DNA of 64,000 nucleotides from Petunia secreta. Its lineage: Eukaryota > Streptophyta > Magnoliopsida > Solanales > Solanaceae. Below the pieces are notes generated by a model, which made no database searches, had not been told where the DNA came from, and worked only from the letters and a program-made list of their open reading frames with translations. The stretch spans positions 31,257,501-31,321,500 of the forward strand of contig JARKIP010000005.1 in assembly GCA_029990175.1 (NCBI GenBank), given 5' to 3'. The translations under genes were made by a program, and so were the position numbers. Position 1 is the first letter of the stretch, and every line of letters starts with the position of its first letter. Shown piece by piece: positions 9,801 through 18,698 of the stretch.

Positions 9801-11384
9801 TCGTCACGCTTAAACTACGACGACTAGCCACGTCAGGCTTAAAATATGACGACTAGCCATGTCAGGCTTAAAATATGACGACTAGCCTTGTCAAACTTAA
9901 AATATGACGACTAGCCACATCAGGCTTAAAATCTGACGATTAAAATATAACGACAAGTCACATCAGGCTTAAAATATGGCTACTAGCCACGTTAGACTTA
10001 AAATATGATGACTAGCCACGTTAGGCTTAATAAATGACGACGAGCCTTGCAGGCTTAGAATATGACGAGTAGCCACGTCAGGCTTAATATATGATGACGA
10101 GCCTCGTTTAGCTTAGAGTATGACGCCTAGCCAAGTCAGGTTTAAAATATGACGACTGCCTCGTCAAACTTAAAATATGACGACAAGCCTCGTCAGGCTT
10201 AAAATATGAAAACTTACGACATCAGGCTTAAAATATGACGACTAGCCACATCAGTCTTTAAATATGACGACGAGCCTTGTATGGCTTAGAATATGACGAG
10301 TAGCCACGTCTGGCATATTATATGATGAGGAGCCTCGTTAAACTTAGACTATGGCGACTAGCCTCGTCAAGCTTAAAATATGATGACGACTAGCTAAGTC
10401 AGGCTTAAAATATGACGACTAGCCTCGTCAAACTAATAATATGACGACCAGCCTCGTCCGGCTTAAATATGACGACCAGCCTCGTTAGGCTTAAGATATG
10501 ACGACCAGCCTCGTTACGCTTTAAATATGACGACAAGTCTCGTCACGCTTAAAATACGACGACTAGCCAAATATGACGGCTAGCCATGTCAGGCTTAAAA
10601 TATGATTACTAGCCTCGTCAAACTTAAAATATGACGACTAGCCACATCAGGCTTAAAATATGACGACAAGCCTCGTCAGACTTAAAATATGACGACAAGC
10701 CACATCAGGCTTAAAATATGACGGCTAGCCACGTTAGTCTTAAAATACGACGACTGGCCACGTCGGGCTTAAAATATGACGACGAGCCTTGTCAGGCTTA
10801 GAATATGACGAGTAGCCACGTCAGGCTTAAAATATGACGACGAGCCTCGTTAAGCTTAAATTATGACGACTAGCTTCGTCAGGCTTAAAATATGATGACG
10901 ACTAGCCTCGTAGGTCTTAAAATATGACGAATAGCTATACCAAGCTTAAAATACTACGACTACCAATGTCAGGCTTAAAATATGACGACGAGCCTCGTTA
11001 GGCTTAGAATATAATAACTATACCCGTCAGGCTTAAAATATGATGACGACTAGCCAAGCCAGAATGAAAATATGACGACAAGCCTCGTCAGTCTTAAAAT
11101 ATGGCGATAAGCCTCGTCAGGCTTAAAATATGACGACAAGCCTCGTCAGGCTTAAAATATGACGACAAGCCTCGTTAGGCTTAAAATATGACGACGAGCC
11201 TCGTCAGGCTTAGAATATGACGACGAGCCTCGTCAGGCTTTGAATATGACGAGTAGCCATGTCGGGCATAAAATATGATGAGGAGCCTCGTTAAGATTAG
11301 ACTATTGCGACTAGCCTCGTCAGGCTTAAATTATGATGACGACTAGCCAAGTCAGGCTTAAAATATGATGACTAGCCTCGTCAG
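6845..11384. repeat. Satellite array, segment 1 (29-bp monomer)
   Basis: Tandem copies of a 29-bp unit (example 7487-7515) with core GACGACTAGCC, a GTCAGGC half and an A/T-rich linker. Variants of 32-33 bp carry an extra TGA or TTA before the core and AAG in place of CTC. Many monomers differ by a few bases. The segment corresponds to 27564-32072 in segment 3, so it is part of a 7.8-kb higher-order block. It has no coding potential. The last five bases, GTCAG, are the left TSD of B. Confidence 0.97.
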
Positions 11385-11521
11385 TGATAAGACCCAAATC
11401 GAGCAACCATCCAAAGCACCATCCAAGGCCAAGGAAGAGCACTTCAAGGTCATGCATTGGGACGCCATGGAAAGAAGAGCATCCGAGACACAATTCGAAG
11501 TGTTTCAAGAAGCTTCAGGAA

Positions 11522-11654
11522 GAGGCGGACCGCCTATGGATTGAGGCGGACCGCCTAAGGATTGCTTGCTCTCTGGAACCCAAGAGGCGGACCAAGGAGG
11601 CGGAGCGCCTCAGTGTGTGGGGCGGACCGCCTAAGGCACAGAGGCGGGCGCCTC
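11522..11654. repeat. GC-rich palindromes in B 5' LTR
   Basis: Copies of GGCGGACCGCC, GGCGGAGCGCC and GGCGGGCGCC, plus one incomplete copy (GGCGGACCAAGG). The arms match the Z motif while the centre varies. The same cluster is repeated in the 3' LTR (16131-16263). Confidence 0.85.
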
Positions 11655-11785
11655 CCCCTGTGCGAGTTTGACCGGATTTTGACTTTAAGTCGCTATGTAA
11701 TTCCTAGTATGCCCCTACGTGGCTTATGACTTTAGAACCTATTTTAAGGGTATTTTAGGCCTTTCCTTATGTCTTGAATGAGGCC

Positions 11786-11793
11786 TATAAATA
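11786..11793 (+). promoter_or_regulatory. TATA box in B 5' LTR
   Basis: TATAAATA in the middle of the LTR; the copy in the 3' LTR is at 16395-16402. Likely core promoter; transcription would start shortly downstream. Confidence 0.65.
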
Positions 11794-12116
11794 CTCCATA
11801 GCTTAGCATTAGTTAGCTATTATGATGAATGATTGATTGTCAATGACAATGTTCAAGAGTGGATTCTCTTTGAATGAAAACCCCTTTGAGACGGTTTGAG
11901 TTTACTAGTGGATTCTAGTTGAACCCCAAACCACCCCGATCATTCTATTTGCGAGCCCCAGGTGCGGCTCGAGGGTAGTTGCATAGTGTAGGTCCTCCTT
12001 GACGCCGATACGAGGGTATTATGGAACGAGTTCTCCATAGTTACTTCGTAGGGAGTTCGAGTAGTGTCTCGCTCTTTATCTTTATTTCCGCGTTTCGTAT
12101 TTGATTCTTATCATCT

Positions 12117-12128
12117 TGGTATCAGAGC
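12117..12128 (+). other. Primer-binding site of element B
   Basis: TGGTATCAGAGC, three bases after the 5' LTR; complementary to plant initiator tRNA-Met. Confidence 0.95.
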
Positions 12129-13351
12129 AAGGCTCGGGTTTTGTTTCTACAAACCCCCGACCCTTGATTCTTCGTGCCTAGGTCGATTCCTATCTTTATT
12201 TTCTTGTTCTTGTTATTGAAAGAAGAAAATCACAAAAAAATTGAAAAATTGAAAAATCTAAAAATTTGGTGTATCTTGTTGGTTTGGATGATTTTTGATA
12301 TGGGTGTTATAGATTCTTGATCGTGGATGAATCCCCGTTACTTGGGTACCAAAATTGTTGAATTTGGTGGAGTTTGAAAAATTGAAACCCCAATTGCCCT
12401 TAAACCCTTGATGAACTTGTTCTTGATGAATTTTGGCTTGATTCTTGGGTTGGATTGATGTTAGATTGAAAACTTGGTATTGGGGATTGATCTTCATTGA
12501 AAAACAAACGATTCGGTACCAATTTTGTGGGATTTGGACCTATATAACACCTACTTTGATGAATCACAATCCATTTTGAAAACCCTTTGATAAACCCTTG
12601 TGTTCTTGAGGAAGATGAACATGGTGAATTCGTTGTTTTCGATTGGGGTTTGTTAAAAATCATTGGGGTTTGATCTTTGTGACCAAAAACAACTTTGGGT
12701 ATCCTTGGATTGTGAAAACAAGTTGAAAACAATCGGATTTGAGGCTTAGAAATCGACTTGAAACGAGTTTGAACTGTGCTGAAAAGTTGCAGAGGCGGAG
12801 CGCCTCAATTTAGAGGCGGAGCGCCTCAGCTCTGTGAGCTCTCTGGATTTCCTGAGGCGGAGCGCCTCCTCCTGTAGGTTTGCCCAGGGCGGACCGCCCA
12901 CCTCCTGAGGCGGGGCGCCTACTTCCTGAAGCTTGGGAATTGGGTAGAAACTTCTAGGATTTCTTGTTTTGTTGCTTGCATTGCTTCCGGTTAGTGCTAT
13001 TAGAGTATAATCCTACTCGATTAGTGCTAACTACTTTGAGCTATTAGGATCATCGTGCCTTAGAAAGGAGACTAGAATTCAAAGAAGATCCGTAGTATCT
13101 TTTGATTCAAGTCCTCATTTAAAGTGCCTATCGTTCCAATCGAGTCCCATTAACTCCACTCACCCCGGAGTGCATTTGGACTTGATAAGTTGAGTGATTG
13201 AGTTGTGGTTCGTTGGTCAACTACTTGAAGCTTTTAGACTCAAACTTGTGTGAAATATCCATCCCCCACTAAACACGAGCGAGCCGAGTGAAACAATTGT
13301 AAGGGAGCGGGTGAGGTGTTTTGCTAACGTTTGTTGCTTTTTGTAGGTACT
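12129..13351 (+). other. 5' leader of element B
   Basis: A 1.2-kb leader homologous to the Z leader. It holds a GC-rich palindrome cluster (12792-12926). It ends in a T-rich tract and TTGTAG/GTACT directly before the ATG, which resembles a 3' splice site. Long antisense frames here look like chance. Confidence 0.8.
12792..12926. repeat. GC-rich palindromes in B leader
   Basis: Copies of GGCGGAGCGCC (three), GGCGGACCGCC and GGCGGGGCGCC, matching the class found in the same element's LTRs and in the Z leader. Confidence 0.85.
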
Positions 13352-16153
13352 ATGGCCAATGAAGGTGATGACTTTGTTAAGAATACCTTGACTACTATCT
13401 CGGCAAAATTGGATAGTATGAGCCTACGGATCGAAACTCTTGAAAGAAGGGCCTCAAGGGCCAAAGTTGAGAAGGGGACCCCGAGTGTCCGAATGGAATC
13501 CGGAGAAGGCACGAGTCATAGCACTCCTATGACTCCCGAACACTTTGTTGAGCTAGACAAGAGGTATGAACAAAGCAAAGTTGAAGCTCTACGAGAGCGT
13601 GGGTTGGGCAATCCCCGACAAGAGGGCAATCCCCTCAACTTGGGCAATCCCCAACAAGTGGGCAATCCCCACCCTTTGGGCAATCCCCAAAGAACTACTC
13701 CACTTCCAAAACCCATCCGAAATGTCCTACCAATGGAAGATGTGGAGGAGGATATGGTTGAAGAGGATAATCCTCATGTTCCCCTAGTTGTGAGGAGGAG
13801 CTTAGGTGCCGTATTTGTGGAGGATAGTGAGAATGATCAAAGAGAGAACCTCTTTCACGCTAGATGCCGAGTCATGGGTGTAGTTTGCTCCATGATTATT
13901 GACTCGGGAAGTTGTGCCAACATAGTGGGCCAAACATTGATTTCCCAATTGAAGTTACCCACCTTGAAACATCCCAACCCGTATCGATTACAAGGGCTAA
14001 GTGAGTGTGGGGAGTTGAAGGTGGAGGAGCAAGCACTGATTGAGTTTGGCATGGGAAGCTATAAAGACAAAATCTTGTTTGATGTTGTCCCGATGCAAGC
14101 ATGCCATCTCTTATTTGGGAGGCCATGGCAATATGATAGATGTGTGGTGCACAATGGCCGGACAAATTCATATACGGTCAAGAATGATGGGAGGAAATAT
14201 GTGCTTAGACCTTTGACTCCAAGGCAAGTAAGGGAAGACTACAAACGGATGAGGGAGTTGAGGGAAGCGGCTAAAGCCAAGTCACCCATTGTACTTGAAC
14301 CCGAGGCAAACAATTTCATTGTTTTGCCAAAGCATGATGAAAATGGGAGTCACTCCACTCCAATTGAGAGAGAAAAGATAGAGAGAAGTGAGGGAGTGAC
14401 CGGTGGCAATCCAAGAGAGGAAAAAGGAGAGGATTTGAGGAGTGATGTGAGCGGATTGTCACCACAAACTACACTTGACCATGAGGTAAAATTGAGAGAG
14501 ATGAGGGGTGAGGAAGGAAAAATTGAGAGTGAGAGCACCCATTGTTCTAACCCTTCTTTATCTTCTATCTCTTCTTGTGAAAGTTCTTGTGTAGGTACAT
14601 TGAAAGACAAGTCGTTGGAGCCTCAATGTGAGCTTCATGAAGGAGGAGTTGCATATGACACTTCAAATCTTGTGAGTAATCAAGAAAGTACTACAAATGT
14701 AAGTGTTGCTTCACCTTTTCATGAGCCTACTAGCTACTTGTCTTGTAATGACTCAACACTAGTTGGTGTTTTTGATGCATCTAGTGAGTATACCACTAGT
14801 GAAGAGTCTAGTTGTCAACTTGAGTTTGCATGTGAAACACTAGTTGGGAGGAGCACTATGCCACATCATGATGTGAGCTCATTGTTCATCGAACCCCTCC
14901 CTAGTGTAGATTTGATAGTTGACCATGATTGGTACCTTTGTTATGACACACCGCCAACCTTTGACATAGGGAAAGATGAGGTAGTTGACCATTCCCTAAT
15001 TGATATGCTTCTATTTGGTGGGTCAATGTGTTGTAGCAAGGATGATTGTTACCTTGAGGAGTCTCTAGAATGTGAGATGAATCGATTTGTTTTCGAAGAC
15101 TCCTTGAGTGTGGGTGAAGAACCTAGTCTTGATACCATGCTTGTATTTGACCATGAATTTGAGGTGCATGCTTTTACATTTCCATTGTGTGAAGATAATC
15201 TCATTTGTGGTAGCAATTTGTATCGGACTAGGATGGGTGGTCAAATGGAACCCCCGTGGTGTGAAGGGTTTGACCCCTTAGGCAACCCATTGCTTGAAAA
15301 TGTGGGTGAGGTAGATGGTTCTTTGAGTGACCCTACTATTGCTAGTTTGGGTTATGATGAAGAAGAATCCATCATCAACACCTTCCTTGAGAGCTTGACT
15401 TTTGAGGAGGGTTGCCTAGTTGATGGAATGGAAGGGAAAGAGGAACCCCTTGGTGTGAGTAGGTATGCTCTAAAGAAGGGGAGTGGAGTGCTTGATCCTA
15501 CTTGTAGGGTGGGCTATTTGACTCACTCCACTCCACATGTTGATCACACCTCGAGGATAGGTTGGTGTGTTGATTTTGAGCTTAAGGTTCAAGAGGGTTT
15601 TGATAGCTTGATCTTGCATTTTCCATGCCCCCATGACCTATTTGCTCATTATCATGTTGAGTGCATGCTTTTAGTAAACCAAGTACTTATTGTTCTCTTT
15701 GGAGACTTGATGTTCATGATTGTTATTGATGCTTGGTTATACAACAAGAGTGTGTTTTCCACACTTCTTGCACTAACCTACTTTCAAAGTAGGGCGTTTG
15801 TGTGTTTTTGCTTGTCGTTGCTTGTAGGTTCTAAGCTCCATGCTAAAGCGAGGAAGATCTTGGAAGAAGCCTATGCCAAAGTGACGATCAAGAAGGACAA
15901 AGGAGGAGATTCTTGGCCACCCCGAAGAGTTGATAGAGCCATGAGAGACCAAGCCTTGATTTCGAGGACGAAATCTTCTCAAGAAGGGGAGGATGATAAG
16001 ACCCAAATCGAGCAACCATCCAAAGCACCATCCAAGGCCAAGGAAGAGCACTTCAAGGTCATGCATTGGGACGCCATGGAAAGAAGAGCATCCGAGACAC
16101 AATTCGAAGTGTTTCAAGAAGCTTCAGGAAGAGGCGGACCGCCTATGGATTGA
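13352..16153 (+). CDS. B polyprotein: gag N-terminus, active-type protease, unknown domain, integrase tail
   Basis: 933 residues from ATG 13352 (context GGTACTATGGCC; the longer frame would start at TTG). Residues about 1-80 resemble the gag N-terminus of C and E, with a coiled-coil-like stretch. Residues 86-112 are five GNP repeats. About 145-295 is an aspartic protease with DSGS at 184-187, DVVPMQACHLL and the FGRPW box. About 313-760 is an unrecognised Cys/Asp/Glu/Ser-rich region also present in Z. About 768-827 is hydrophobic. From 828 the integrase C-terminal end resumes (LHAKARK, LEEAYAKV, SSQEGEDD), and the ORF runs 160 bp into the 3' LTR. Capsid core, CCHC knuckle, RT, RNase H and integrase core are absent. 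The long frame is intact, unlike the gag-pol genes of C, E and D. Role of the unknown region cannot be stated. Confidence 0.85.
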   Translation: MANEGDDFVKNTLTTISAKLDSMSLRIETLERRASRAKVEKGTPSVRMESGEGTSHSTPMTPEHFVELDKRYEQSKVEALRERGLGNPRQEGNPLNLGNPQQVGNPHPLGNPQRTTPLPKPIRNVLPMEDVEEDMVEEDNPHVPLVVRRSLGAVFVEDSENDQRENLFHARCRVMGVVCSMIIDSGSCANIVGQTLISQLKLPTLKHPNPYRLQGLSECGELKVEEQALIEFGMGSYKDKILFDVVPMQACHLLFGRPWQYDRCVVHNGRTNSYTVKNDGRKYVLRPLTPRQVREDYKRMRELREAAKAKSPIVLEPEANNFIVLPKHDENGSHSTPIEREKIERSEGVTGGNPREEKGEDLRSDVSGLSPQTTLDHEVKLREMRGEEGKIESESTHCSNPSLSSISSCESSCVGTLKDKSLEPQCELHEGGVAYDTSNLVSNQESTTNVSVASPFHEPTSYLSCNDSTLVGVFDASSEYTTSEESSCQLEFACETLVGRSTMPHHDVSSLFIEPLPSVDLIVDHDWYLCYDTPPTFDIGKDEVVDHSLIDMLLFGGSMCCSKDDCYLEESLECEMNRFVFEDSLSVGEEPSLDTMLVFDHEFEVHAFTFPLCEDNLICGSNLYRTRMGGQMEPPWCEGFDPLGNPLLENVGEVDGSLSDPTIASLGYDEEESIINTFLESLTFEEGCLVDGMEGKEEPLGVSRYALKKGSGVLDPTCRVGYLTHSTPHVDHTSRIGWCVDFELKVQEGFDSLILHFPCPHDLFAHYHVECMLLVNQVLIVLFGDLMFMIVIDAWLYNKSVFSTLLALTYFQSRAFVCFCLSLLVGSKLHAKARKILEEAYAKVTIKKDKGGDSWPPRRVDRAMRDQALISRTKSSQEGEDDKTQIEQPSKAPSKAKEEHFKVMHWDAMERRASETQFEVFQEASGRGGPPMD
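13607..13687 (+). repeat. In-frame GNP minirepeat in B gag
   Basis: Five copies of a unit containing GGGCAATCCCC encode GNP followed by variable residues. C and E have two related motifs (LGNPQ and LGIPR) at this place, so B shows a local expansion. Confidence 0.85.
15981..15993 (+). other. Polypurine tract of element B
   Basis: AAGAAGGGGAGGA directly before the 3' LTR; identical to the tract of A although the LTRs differ. Confidence 0.9.
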
Positions 16154-16722
16154 GGCGGACCGCCTAAGGATTGCTTGCTCTCTGGAACCCAAGAGGCGGA
16201 CCAAGGAGGCGGAGCGCCTCAGTGTGTGGGGCGGACCGCCTAAGGCACAGAGGCGGGCGCCTCCCCCTGTGCGAGTTTGACCGGATTTTGACTTTAAGTC
16301 GCTATGTAATTCCTAGTATGCCCCTACGTGGCTTATGACTTTAGAACCTATTTTAAGGGTATTTTAGGCCTTTCCTTATGTCTTGAATGAGGCCTATAAA
16401 TACTCCATAGCTTAGCATTAGTTAGCTATTATGATGAATGATTGATTGTCAATGACAATGTTCAAGAGTAGATTCTCTTTGAATGAAAACCCCTTTGAGA
16501 CGGTTTGAGTTTACTAGTGGATTCTAGTTGAACCCCAAACCACCCCGATCATTCTATTTGCGAGCCCCAGGTGCGGCTCGAGGGTAGTTGCATAGTGTAG
16601 GTCCTCCTTGACGCCGATACGAGGGTATTATGGAACGAGTTCTCCATAGTTACTTCGTAGGGAGTTCGAGTAGTGTCTCGCTCTTTATCTTTATTTCCGC
16701 GTTTCGTATTTGATTCTTATCA
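15994..16722 (+). repeat. 3' LTR of element B
   Basis: 729 bp, identical to the 5' LTR except A at 16470. Its first 160 bp encode the end of the B polyprotein (stop at 16151-16153). Confidence 0.97.
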
Positions 16723-17948
16723 GTCAGCCTTAAAATATGACGACTAGCCACGTCTCGCTTAAAATATGATGACTAGCCACGTCAGGCTTAAAATATGACG
16801 ACTAGCCTTGTTAGGCTTAAAATATGACGACTAGTCTCGTCACGCTTAAAATACGACGACTAGCCACGTCAGGCTTAAAATATGACGACTAGCCATCTCA
16901 GGCTTAAAATATGACGACTAGCCTTGTCAAACTTAAAATATGACGACTAGCCACATCAGGCTTAAAATCTGACGACAAGCCTCGTCAGGCTTAAAATATA
17001 ACGACAAGTCACATCAGGCTTAAAGTATGACAACTAGCCACGTTTGACTTAAAATATGACGACTAGCCAAGTCAGGTTTAAAATATGACGACTCCCTCGT
17101 CAGGCTTAAAATATGACGACTCCCTCGTCAGGCTTAAAATATGACGACAAGCCTCGTCAGGCTTAAAATATGACAACTTACGACATCAGGCTTAAAATAT
17201 GACGACTAGCCACATCAGTCTTAAAATATGACGACGAGCCTCGTATTGCTTAGAATATGACGAGTAGCCACGTCTGGCATATAATATGATGAGCCTCGTT
17301 AAGCTTAGACTATGGCGACTTGCCTCGTCATGCTTAAAATATGATGACGACTAGCCAAGTCAGGCTTAAAATATGACGACTAGCCTCGTCAGCCTCAAAA
17401 TATGACGACTAGCCACATCAAGCTTAAAATATGACGACTAGCCATGCCATGCTTAAAAATTGACAACTAGCCTCGTTAGGCTTAAAATATGACGACTAGC
17501 AACGTCAGGCTTAAAATATGTCGACTAGCCTGTCAGGCTTAAATGGCTAGCCTCATCAGGCTTAAAATATGACGACAAGCCTCATCAGGCTTAAAATATG
17601 ACGACTAGCCTCGTTAAGCTTAGAATATGACGACTAGCCTCGTCAGGCTTAAAATATGATTACGAAGAAATATGACGACTAGCCTCGTCAGGCTTAAAAT
17701 CTGACGACTAGCCTCGTCAGACTTATAATATGACGACTAGCCTCGTCCAGCTTAAAATATGACAACTAGCCACGTCAGGCTTAAAATATGACGACTAGCC
17801 TCGTTAGGCTTAAAATATGACGACTAGTCTCCTCACGCTTAAAATACGATGACTAGCAAAATATGACGGCTAATCTCATTACGCTTAAAATACGACGACT
17901 AGCCAAATATGACGACTAGCCATGTCAGGCTTAAAATGTGACGACTAG
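16723..17948. repeat. Satellite array, segment 2
   Basis: Continuation of segment 1 after B; starts with the TSD GTCAG and ends with ACTAG, the left TSD of C (17944-17948). It corresponds to 32068-33308 in segment 3, where neither B nor C is inserted. No genes. Confidence 0.97.
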
Positions 17949-18698
17949 TGGTGCAATGCAAACCCGAAGGAATTGCTAAGCACAAACGCGGAAGATAAAC
18001 AAGAAAGATAAAAGATAGAAGCAAGACAAAACTTGCTTCTTTCGAAAGAACAGTGAGGAACCTGTCTCAAAGCTCGATCGAAAGGGATACAAGAATCACC
18101 TAAACTATGCAACAATCCTCAAGAGAACATTGCCTCTTGCAAACTGAATGATCAAAGAGGAATGTTCAATCGGATTAACCGAAAGCCACAAGTCCATAAA
18201 AAGCCCTCACAAGGGGTTGCTCACGACGGAGACTAGAAATGTGCTCGGCACTTTCATTAATAACTCAATGTTCAAAAACTAGGTATCCTTACAATTAAAG
18301 GGAATAAGGTTTATATAGGAAACACTAAGGGTAAACTAGTAAAAGGTTCACAGGCGACCAATGGAAATAAGCCACGCAGGGCTGAATTAAATTGTGTTCG
18401 GCAGACTTTGACTTCGGTAAGCCTTGGCTTCGGTTCTCGATTGTCTGCTCGAACACACTTGTTGCCTTCGGACGCTCAATTGTCTTCGAGCTCATTGTCC
18501 TCGGTCACTTTGCCTTCGGGCTCAAATCTGAAGATAATGCCTTCGATTCTTGAGCTCGGCCACTCAGCTTCGGAGCAATTGTTTTCCTTCGGCCAGGCTA
18601 AGTGAACATGCACATCGTGCAGCAGCTTGGCTTGGCTTCTTGTCATCGGTCTCCTCGGTGGATCGATCACTTGATCAGCACGTGGTCGGGCTGCATCA
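17949..18698 (-). repeat. 3' LTR of element C
   Basis: 750 bp. On the minus strand it runs from TGATGCAGCC to TTGCACCA. A TATATAAA box is the complement of 18310-18317. It includes the last 223 bp of the pol frame. Confidence 0.96.

Larger units (their letters stand above)
11385..12113 (+). repeat. 5' LTR of element B
   Basis: 729 bp, from TGATAAGACC to ATTCTTATCA. Contains a TATA box (11786-11793) and GC-rich palindromes (11522-11654). Differs from the 3' LTR only at 11861. Confidence 0.97.
11385..16722 (+). mobile_element. Element B: complete, young, non-autonomous LTR retrotransposon
   Basis: 5338 bp, bounded by 729-bp LTRs with inverted ends TGATAAG/CTTATCA, and flanked by the 5-bp duplication GTCAG (11380-11384 and 16723-16727). 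PBS, leader, one long ORF and PPT are all present. The two LTRs differ at one position (G at 11861, A at 16470), so insertion was very recent. The ORF has an N-terminal gag segment and a protease but no CCHC knuckle, RT, RNase H or integrase core. A D-type element, with the same LTR start and a similar tail, is the probable source of enzymes. Confidence 0.95.

Noticed and set aside
6845..11384. Telomere or rDNA spacer repeats
   Set aside because: No TTTAGGG-type units and no rRNA sequence; the monomer is unrelated.
11384..11671. Frame starting in the satellite edge and running into the B 5' LTR (same as 15993-16280)
   Set aside because: It is an LTR reading frame different from the polyprotein frame, repeated in both LTRs, with no homology to a known protein.
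13331..13351. Extended starts at TTG codons for B, Z, C and E
   Set aside because: TTG is not a normal plant start. ATG codons a few triplets downstream have better context (B 13352, Z 2348, E 41730); C has lost its ATG.
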